From: an uncultured Paracoccaceae bacterium
GTDB taxonomy: Bacteria > Pseudomonadota > Alphaproteobacteria > Rhodobacterales > Rhodobacteraceae
Direction of reading: 5' to 3'
Assembly (NCBI GenBank): GCA_947503965.1
Contig: CANNFU010000002.1
Coordinates: forward strand, 513,958-577,957
Length of the DNA: 64,000 nucleotides
Shown here: positions 58,291 through 64,000 of the stretch, one piece after another
Position numbering within the stretch: the first letter of the stretch is position 1
Layout of the letters: each line of letters begins with the position of its first letter
Made by a program: the position numbers and the translations under genes
The notes under the pieces: generated by a model
Database searches by the model: none
Seen by the model: the letters and a program-made list of their open reading frames with translations, nothing else
What the model was told of the DNA's origin: nothing

Positions 58291-59166
58291 TCATGCCGCC
58301 TTGCTGTCGAAGAACCGGGCTTTGACGTCCACGATACACCGTTGGCGTGAGGCTTTCGGTGCCTCATGCGGTGCAAAATCAGACTCGACACGATCCAAGA
58401 AATTGGCGGCATAGCGCAGCAGAACCGTTTGTGCATCCGACAGCTTGTCCGGGCCATCCAGTGTCATGTGCTCAATAAACTTAACGCCAGCCTGCTTGAG
58501 AAAGATGGATTCGGGGCGACCATCGCGTGTGCAAACACCATAGACGCCACTCAGAAAATGGCCCCAGGTGGATTTGACATGTTCAGCATCAAACTGACCT
58601 GCAATATCCGGCGCCTGCGACTGTAATTCAGTACCAAAGGCGCCGGACAGAAATGCAGCTTTCGCCTGCTCATATCGGCTGACGAAATATGCGCGCGCCC
58701 GCACCTCTGTATCCAGACCAAGTTGGGTGATATCGCGATACCAATCGATATACCCACGAAGATGAAACCGGTAGGTTTGTTCATCCGTGAAGTCAGATAC
58801 GAACGATATACACCGACCCCTGCTGTCGTGGACATAAGATGGCGAAGGAAAGACCCTTGCACTGATCAGCGAGTGAAGCTCGTCGGTATTTGTACCAACA
58901 ACCTCAGCAAACTGGTGTTCTTCAAAGAAGTTTGCGTAGAGATAGTTCAATAACATGGGACAATCCTGGATAATGAATGTCTTGCATATATCACAGGATT
59001 TCCCCCGAATGCTTCGCTGACGGCCGAAGTGTAAAATGAAACCACAGCTCGCACATTGCACAGCATCGGACAAAATGCGCCCAAAGTCGCCTGTTCCGAC
59101 CTCTCCCGACCGCTCACCCCCATCCAACCTTTTATCGGGGCGTGACTTTGTGGGCAAAACATCCAT
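58291..59166 (-). CDS. DUF6058-like protein with N-terminal zinc ribbon
   Basis: A 291-residue protein. Residues about 35-65 hold two CxxC pairs (CASC and CDIC, 16 residues apart), a zinc-ribbon pattern. From about 72 the sequence (LLNYLYANFFEEHQFAEVVGTN and FPSPSYV) resembles DUF6058, a family linked in some bacteria to natural-product loci. A start at 58,956, with AGGA at 8 bases, would drop the zinc ribbon and leave 221 residues; the longer version is preferred because the cysteines are in frame and well spaced. Confidence 0.5.
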   Translation of the reverse strand: MDVLPTKSRPDKRLDGGERSGEVGTGDFGRILSDAVQCASCGFILHFGRQRSIRGKSCDICKTFIIQDCPMLLNYLYANFFEEHQFAEVVGTNTDELHSLISARVFPSPSYVHDSRGRCISFVSDFTDEQTYRFHLRGYIDWYRDITQLGLDTEVRARAYFVSRYEQAKAAFLSGAFGTELQSQAPDIAGQFDAEHVKSTWGHFLSGVYGVCTRDGRPESIFLKQAGVKFIEHMTLDGPDKLSDAQTVLLRYAANFLDRVESDFAPHEAPKASRQRCIVDVKARFFDSKAA

Positions 59167-59199
59167 ACTCTGCCGCAAAACAAAAATTAGGAGCAGGAC

Positions 59200-59670
59200 A
59201 TGTATCACCGACGCTTTGTCATCATGGCAGCCGTGGCCGCATTGACCGCTTGTGGCCGGCGGGAAGAGACGCCGTCGCGCGCCAGCAGCGACATCCCCCT
59301 GTACCCAAATGAAACGCCTGAACTGCGGCGCCTGATCAACAAATATGCAGACATTCACGACATCCCCGTCACCCTGCTGCACAGGGTCATCATTCGTGAA
59401 AGCACGCACAACCCGGCAGCCCGCAACGGGCCCTATTATGGTCTGATGCAGATCCTGCCCGAAACGGCCCGCACCATGGGCTATCGCGGATCACCCGAAG
59501 GTCTCTTGGACGCGGAAACTAACCTGCGCTACGCAGGCAAATATCTGCGCGGAGCCTGGTTGCTGTCAGACGGGGACGAGGCAACAGCGGTCAGTTGGTA
59601 TGCACGCGGCTATTATTACGAAGCCAAGCGGCGGGGGATGCTGGTGGAAACCGGTCTGCGATCCGGCTGA
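59200..59670 (+). CDS. Lytic transglycosylase (SLT domain) lipoprotein
   Basis: A 156-residue exported lipoprotein; the lipobox is LTAC near residue 18. The SLT fold is clear: the catalytic glutamate in VIIRESTHNP, then YYGLMQILPETARTMGY and ETNLRYAGKYLRG. It cleaves the glycan strands of peptidoglycan, probably at the inner leaflet of the outer membrane. Start is supported by TAGGAG upstream. Confidence 0.9.
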   Translation: MYHRRFVIMAAVAALTACGRREETPSRASSDIPLYPNETPELRRLINKYADIHDIPVTLLHRVIIRESTHNPAARNGPYYGLMQILPETARTMGYRGSPEGLLDAETNLRYAGKYLRGAWLLSDGDEATAVSWYARGYYYEAKRRGMLVETGLRSG

Positions 59671-59779
59671 ATGACAGGCGCGGTATGTTTGCAACGGTGA
59701 GCGATCACGGCCGTCGGATCGCCTTGAATTTGTGACCCAATTACCGGCCTATGCATCCCACCAATCAAGTGAGGATTGC

Positions 59780-60034
59780 ATGGAAACCTATATGAAAATC
59801 GTCGGTGTTCTGACCGGCCTTTTGGTGAGCGGTGTGCTTGTTTATCTGGGGTATCACGTCTTTGTCGAGGAGCCGATCTATGGCGGCGGACGCAGGGCTG
59901 CGTTTTTTGACAATGCGCAGCGCTGGCTGATCGATCAGCTTGGATTTACCTATGCCGGTATCGCAACGATGGGTCTGGGCGGGCTGCTGAGCCTGTTCAT
60001 GGTCAAAGAAGCGTTCAGCAAATCGGACGCGTGA
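59780..60034 (+). CDS. Small membrane protein
   Basis: An 84-residue protein with two membrane helices (IVGVLTGLLVSGVLVYLGYHVF and FTYAGIATMGLGGLLSLFMV). GAGG lies 6 bases before the ATG. Family unknown. A short open frame begins within its stop codon. Confidence 0.6.
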   Translation: METYMKIVGVLTGLLVSGVLVYLGYHVFVEEPIYGGGRRAAFFDNAQRWLIDQLGFTYAGIATMGLGGLLSLFMVKEAFSKSDA

Positions 60035-60210
60035 TGCGTAAGGCCCCGCAGCAATGCGCGGCCCATTATCAATCCACGCTCGAGAAACTCCCCGACAAAC
60101 TGCCACCAACTGAAATGGATCAATCAGACCTGCGGGCGACATTAAGCGTGTGCGACTGTTTACGGCATCACAGCCAAAACGTGGGCATCATGACGATAGA
60201 CCGGACCTGA
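60034..60210 (+). CDS. Possible small protein coupled to the preceding gene
   Basis: A 58-codon frame whose ATG overlaps the previous stop as TGATG. The product is hydrophilic with three cysteines and no recognisable family. The coupling is the only positive sign; it may be chance. Confidence 0.25.
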   Translation: MRKAPQQCAAHYQSTLEKLPDKLPPTEMDQSDLRATLSVCDCLRHHSQNVGIMTIDRT

Positions 60211-60294
60211 TCCGTGGCGTAGGGTGTGGACGGGCCAAGCGGCATTTGCGCCGCATAGGTGGCCTGCAGGTTTGTATTTTTTGGAGTGTTTCAA

Positions 60295-60705
60295 TTGACC
60301 GGGCTGATAACGAGAGCGACAGGGAAGCGTGCACCATATGAGCTGCTCGCATCATGCGGCGCAATAATGGCATTTCTGGCGATTGCGCCCCAGGCACAGG
60401 CGCAAAGCTATCCCTATCCGGCGGATCAGATGCCAGCGGAATGCGCGGTCAGCCATTCGGAACGAATGATCGTATCGCTGCTTTGTGACCCTGACGCAAA
60501 TCAGGAGATATTGGCGCAGGCAGGCAAAGTCGCCTGCGCGGATCGCCTGCCCTGCGGCGCATGGGTCTGGACTGATCTGGCCGATGTTCCGCAAGCAGCC
60601 CCACGGCGACACGACGATCTGACGCAAGAACAGGTCACATCAGCCGCTGGCGTGTGGGTTGCAGAAAAAGAGATATTCATCGCGATCGGCGTTGTGGAAA
60701 ACTGA
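60295..60705 (+). CDS. Small secreted protein
   Basis: A 136-residue exported protein. A signal-like segment (ELLASCGAIMAFLAIAPQAQA) ends in AQA. The mature part has four cysteines, suggesting disulfides, and no known domain. The start at a TTG (60,295) with TGGAG upstream is a judgement; a GTG at 60,259 and an ATG at 60,367 are also in frame. Confidence 0.5.
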   Translation: MTGLITRATGKRAPYELLASCGAIMAFLAIAPQAQAQSYPYPADQMPAECAVSHSERMIVSLLCDPDANQEILAQAGKVACADRLPCGAWVWTDLADVPQAAPRRHDDLTQEQVTSAAGVWVAEKEIFIAIGVVEN

Positions 60706-60771
60706 TCATTCGCGTTGATCTTGGATGCCATGCGCCCACGATCCACGATCCACGATGTGACGCAGCAACAA

Positions 60772-60798
60772 AAAAGACCCGCAAAATGCGGGTCTTTT
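60772..60798. terminator. Bidirectional terminator
   Basis: A 12-bp stem (60,772-60,783 with 60,787-60,798, GACCCGCA core) with a 3-base loop, with A run before and T run after. It separates two convergent genes. Confidence 0.85.
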
Positions 60799-60823
60799 CA
60801 TGTGCTCAAAGGTGTGACGTGGA

Positions 60824-61606
60824 TTAGCCTGCAGTGCTTCGCAGCATCCGCATGCCACCGAACGCAGCCATCGCAGCCAACATCAGCGACAACCCTGCGG
60901 GCAGAGGGACAGGCGCAGGCGTCGGACCGCCGCCGGTATCAATCACGATACGACCGATCTTGGCCGTAATAGCGGCTTCGTAGTCAGAAAAGCCCGCCAC
61001 CCGGAGAACAAAGCTGTCTTCAGTCGGGTTCGGCAAATTCGCCGCATCATCAACCAAGATTGGTGTCCCAGGAAAGGCAACATTGAGAAGGTTAGCTGTG
61101 TTGGCCGAGCCTACGGCCTCAAAGCTCAGACCATCAATGCCAGCTGCGCTCGCCGCCGTAGCGGATGTCTGCAATCTGGTCAGGCTGCTTTGCCCATCCG
61201 TTGTGATGTTGAACAAGGACGTATCGCCCAGACCGGCAGCCGTGAAGTTTGCCGTCAAAAGGTCGACGGCACGATCAATGGCTGTCCCACCGCTGAACTT
61301 GGTGGCAGTTCTGATTGTGTTCTGGATCATTGCCAGATTGGCCGCTGTCACCTCGGTCACGGGCACAATCGTCCGCGCCGAGCTGTTAAACGCCACGACA
61401 GAGATCCGATAGGTGTTCTCACCCGTTGTCGGGATCTGCGCCAGTGCGTTAGCCAAACCATTTTGCGCCAGTGTAAAATCTGGGCGGCTGACACTGCCCG
61501 ATTCATCCAATGCAAAGCCTAAATCAATTGTCGCCGCATGTAGCGCAGACGACCCCCATAATACTGATGTTGCAGCCACCGCGGCTGCGAAAAATCTTCG
61601 GAACAT
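60824..61606 (-). CDS. DUF1194/VWA protein with VPLPA-CTERM sorting signal
   Basis: A 260-residue exported protein. Signal peptide is MFRRFFAAAVAATSVLWGSSALHA. The middle is a von Willebrand A-like DUF1194 domain with the metal site LDESGSVS and later SGGTAIDRA. The C-terminus PVPLPAGLSLMLAAMAAFGG plus Arg is the VPLPA-CTERM signal, recognised by an exosortase (XrtD-type) that anchors or secretes the protein. No exosortase gene is in this window. Confidence 0.85.
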   Translation of the reverse strand: MFRRFFAAAVAATSVLWGSSALHAATIDLGFALDESGSVSRPDFTLAQNGLANALAQIPTTGENTYRISVVAFNSSARTIVPVTEVTAANLAMIQNTIRTATKFSGGTAIDRAVDLLTANFTAAGLGDTSLFNITTDGQSSLTRLQTSATAASAAGIDGLSFEAVGSANTANLLNVAFPGTPILVDDAANLPNPTEDSFVLRVAGFSDYEAAITAKIGRIVIDTGGGPTPAPVPLPAGLSLMLAAMAAFGGMRMLRSTAG

Positions 61607-62122
61607 TTTTACCTCACTAATTTTCCAAACAGACTTAAGTAAGGAAAATGGTAACGGTTTGTTTACCTTTTCGATAGTGAAATTTGATATTTTTGCGGCG
61701 GATATGAGGCACGGCGACCTCCGTCAGTCGATACCCGAGCGGACGAGCAACCCAGGCATTCGATTGCACTTTGCGCAAAAATCAATGAAAGGCGATGTTA
61801 AGGCGCTGATTTAAAATCACTATTTTCACTAGTTCATGCATCACCCACCAACAAGATCATGCGCGTCATTGGCCCGGCAAGTCGCTCACGTGGCACTTGC
61901 AAATGACAGTTTTTTACCTCGGAAAAAGACATATTCGCTGGTCGCGTCACGACTGCGGATGGGCAAGTCGGCGACAATGAAACACTCGTGGCAAAACTGT
62001 TCACGCTCGATCAATAATCTGATTGCGAAGCATCTACTGATTCACCGGCTGCTCGCCCGAACAGCCGACCTTACGGCCACCGACCATCGTCGTTCGGACA
62101 GACATGCGTGATCGTCGGCTTG
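61607..62122. other. Intergenic region, no gene found
   Basis: About 515 bp between the VPLPA-CTERM gene and the DUF2147 gene, both on the minus strand. It should contain the promoter of the former. A 91-codon open frame (61,836-62,111, plus strand) has no good start site or recognisable content. Confidence 0.5.
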
Positions 62123-62512
62123 CTATTGTACGCGTGTCCAGGTGCCGCCGTTGCGGCAGATGCCCAGCACACAGCCTGATACGGCCAACGAATTGCCCGT
62201 CAGCTGAAGACGCGAGTTGTAGGTCTTGTCGCGGTCAGGGGAATACACCTTGCCCCGATAGGCCCCGCCACCCTGTGCGACAGTGTCAGAGATGATCAGG
62301 CGGCCGTCAAAATCTGACGCGATTGGATTACCACCCGCATCAAAGGATTGCACAAGCGTTCCGCACAATGCCGCACCGCAGGGTGCCACCTGGATAATAC
62401 CGGAATTACCGTTGTCATCCCGCGCCGTCTGCCATCGCCCTTCCAGCGGGTCCGCAAAGGCGGACGTCGCAAGTGCAAGACTGCAAACCGCAGCCAAAGT
62501 AGTGGTCTTCAT
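62123..62512 (-). CDS. DUF2147 domain-containing exported protein
   Basis: A 129-residue protein with a Sec signal (TTTLAAVCSLALATSAFA) and the DUF2147 beta fold: EGRWQTARDDNG at the start, PCGAALCGTLV in the middle and a C-terminal VSGCVLGICRNGGTWTRV. Four cysteines likely form disulfides. GAGGAG lies 7 bases before the ATG. Function unknown. Confidence 0.85.
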   Translation of the reverse strand: MKTTTLAAVCSLALATSAFADPLEGRWQTARDDNGNSGIIQVAPCGAALCGTLVQSFDAGGNPIASDFDGRLIISDTVAQGGGAYRGKVYSPDRDKTYNSRLQLTGNSLAVSGCVLGICRNGGTWTRVQ

Positions 62513-62652
62513 GATCGGCTCCTCTCCGTAATTGACCAAAGCATGCGCGGTTCAGCGACAAGCGATCAAGCCCGTTGTTGCCGTGACGCTGCGTTGCAAT
62601 TGGCCGCCTAGCAGGCGTAAAGACAGGCCAGATAATCAGAAAGGCAGTATTC

Positions 62653-63372
62653 ATGATCCTCTATCCCGCAATTGACCTCAAAGACGGAAACGCCGTGCGG
62701 CTGGTGCATGGGGACATGGATCAGACGACTGTGTTCAACGATGATCCAGCCGCACAGGCGAGGGAGTTTGTCGCGGCGGGCTGTGAATGGCTGCACCTGG
62801 TGGACCTGAATGGTGCATTTGCCGGCGAACCCGTGAATGCCGCCCCGGTTGAGGCGATATTGGCCGCCTGCCCCGTGCCCGCCCAGCTGGGCGGCGGTAT
62901 CCGCGACATGGCCACGATTGAACGGTGGCTGGACAAGGGGCTCGCGCGGGTCATTCTGGGCACCGTCGCGGTGGAGAACCCCGATCTGGTGCGCGAGGCA
63001 GCAAAGGCGTTTGCCGGTAAGGTTGCCGTTGGTCTTGATGCACGCAATGGCAAGGTCGCCACCCGCGGCTGGGCCGAGGAAACGGATGTGATGGTCACCG
63101 ATCTTGCCCGCTCGTTCGAGGATGCGGGGATCGCCGCCATTATCTACACCGACATCTTGCGCGATGGCGCGATGAAGGGGCCCAATATTGACGCGACCGC
63201 GGATCTGGCGCGGGCCGTTGATATTCCGGTCATTGCGTCCGGTGGGGTGTCATCGATGGCGGATCTGACCGCGTTGAAAGATACCGGCGTCATCTCTGGC
63301 GCGATATCAGGGCGTGCGCTTTATGATGGGGCGATTGATCTGCGCGCGGCTTTGGATGCCTTGAAGGAATAA
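62653..63372 (+). CDS. hisA: Phosphoribosylformimino-5-aminoimidazole carboxamide ribotide isomerase
   Basis: A 239-residue (beta-alpha)8 enzyme of histidine synthesis. Catalytic aspartates are visible in YPAIDLKDG and YTDILRDG; the phosphate loops are [12 protein letters not shown] and [12 protein letters not shown]. It is separated from hisH by 4.5 kb. Confidence 0.97.
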   Translation: MILYPAIDLKDGNAVRLVHGDMDQTTVFNDDPAAQAREFVAAGCEWLHLVDLNGAFAGEPVNAAPVEAILAACPVPAQLGGGIRDMATIERWLDKGLARVILGTVAVENPDLVREAAKAFAGKVAVGLDARNGKVATRGWAEETDVMVTDLARSFEDAGIAAIIYTDILRDGAMKGPNIDATADLARAVDIPVIASGGVSSMADLTALKDTGVISGAISGRALYDGAIDLRAALDALKE

Positions 63373-63374
63373 CA

Positions 63375-63851
63375 ATGAAGGTCACCGCAATCCCCCTGCC
63401 CGAACCAAGCGCGCTGCACGCCCGCCGCGAACCTGGTGATTTTCTGGACTGCTACTCCGTTCAATCCGATTTGCCCGTGCGCGACGCGGCCAATATCATC
63501 GTGGATTTTCCGTCATGGGCGCAGTTCCTGCTGGTGATCCGGCGGATCATCACAGCCCCCTTCGGTCTGGACAATGACGGGCCAGAGGCTGCGGACAAGA
63601 TGGGGGTTTTTCCGGTTGAAAGCGAAACGGAAACCGAAGTGGTTGCCGGGTTTGATGACAAACATCTGAACTTCCGTGTCTCGGTGCTGAAACATGACGG
63701 TCGGATCAGTCTGGCCACCTGGGTGGCGCCGCACAATATCGGCGGGCGGCTTTATCTGGCAGCCATCATGCCGTTTCACATTGCGATTGCGAAAGATGCC
63801 TTGCGGCGGGTCGCGCGCGCAGAGAGTCCAACCGGGCAAATGCGGACTTGA
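63375..63851 (+). CDS. DUF2867 domain-containing protein
   Basis: A 158-residue protein of DUF2867 (DIIVDFPSWAQFLLVIRR and FGLDNDG, then a C-terminal PFHIAIAKDALRRVA). It starts 2 bp after the hisA stop, so it is co-transcribed. Family function unknown. Confidence 0.82.
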   Translation: MKVTAIPLPEPSALHARREPGDFLDCYSVQSDLPVRDAANIIVDFPSWAQFLLVIRRIITAPFGLDNDGPEAADKMGVFPVESETETEVVAGFDDKHLNFRVSVLKHDGRISLATWVAPHNIGGRLYLAAIMPFHIAIAKDALRRVARAESPTGQMRT

Positions 63852-63940
63852 GGGCGTTTCAGAGATAACATCGGCATCCTGACGTGGGTGGATGTAATTT
63901 CATATTTGGTAAATGTCGGCAGCGATGAAGGTTTTCTGAT

Positions 63941-63985
63941 GCGGGCCATAGTGCGGCCTTTCGGCTTGGTTCGACTGTGGCCCGC
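63941..63985. repeat. Inverted repeat near the right edge
   Basis: GCGGGCCATAGT (63,941-63,952) pairs with ACTGTGGCCCGC (63,974-63,985) over 12 bp with one G-T pair, loop of 21 bases. No T tract follows. It may be a terminator remnant or part of a larger repeat beyond the window. Confidence 0.4.
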
Positions 63986-64000
63986 GTTGGAAAATCTCTC

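Noticed and set aside
61836..62111. 91-codon plus-strand frame in the 61.6-62.1 kb gap
   Set aside because: No ribosome site and no protein-like pattern.
63852..64000. Start of another gene at the right edge
   Set aside because: An open frame with an ATG near 63,940 exists but lies within an inverted repeat and has no clear ribosome site; too short to judge.

Overview
The window is chromosomal DNA of an alphaproteobacterium, almost certainly a marine Rhodobacteraceae (Roseobacter-group) member. The evidence is aerobic cobaltochelatase subunits CobS and CobT, Rhodobacterales-type DUF families, a VPLPA-CTERM protein, a DUF1127 gene followed by CCUCCUCCC-motif small RNAs, and a complete alphaproteobacterial dcw (division and cell wall) cluster preceded by a long structured leader. 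I cannot name a species from the sequence alone.

Layout. 1-12 kb: the end of gatB, a DUF4177 protein, bolA, a J-domain protein, a membrane protein and a Tat-exported MsrB. Then come cobS and cobT, separated by two tandem paralogous secreted proteins and a small acidic protein, followed by aminopeptidase P, a DUF427 protein and a ClC chloride protein. 12.1-12.9 kb is a gene-poor, AT-rich gap. 12.9-39.1 kb is a minus-strand wall and division supercluster. In transcription order it runs UpsM-like leader, mraZ, rsmH, ftsL, ftsI, murE, murF, mraY, a small membrane protein, a gap with a large inverted repeat, murD, (an opposite-strand flavoprotein), ftsW, murG, murC, DUF2484, two small membrane proteins, murB, ddl, ftsQ, ftsA, ftsZ, lpxC, bamD, recN. 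It makes every cytoplasmic peptidoglycan precursor step from UDP-MurNAc to lipid II, the polymerase and transpeptidase of the septum, and the division ring. lpxC and bamD add outer-membrane biogenesis.

40-55 kb: an acetyltransferase, the Mrp Fe-S ATPase, then a DUF1127 gene followed by seven hairpins that each expose a CCTCCTCCC-type loop, the last ending in a T tract. After these come a LysM protein, an Lrp regulator divergent from a LysE exporter, a UvrD/PcrA helicase, a small accessory cassette (DUF6471 plus an unknown protein), an FMN hydroxy-acid dehydrogenase, an SDR, pyruvate carboxylase, a VOC protein, a metallophosphoesterase and tRNA-Gly(GCC).

55-64 kb: small exported proteins and a degenerate receiver protein, then hisB-hisH. 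hisA lies about 4.5 kb further on, separated by a set of mostly exported or membrane proteins (DUF6058-like, lytic transglycosylase lipoprotein, VPLPA-CTERM VWA protein, DUF2147). A DUF2867 protein follows hisA.

The observations most worth following are the seven-hairpin cuckoo/CcsR-type RNA array at 42.1-42.4 kb, the UpsM-like attenuated leader of the dcw cluster at 39.0-39.25 kb, the tandem secreted pair between cobS and cobT, the large inverted repeat upstream of murD, and the interrupted his operon.
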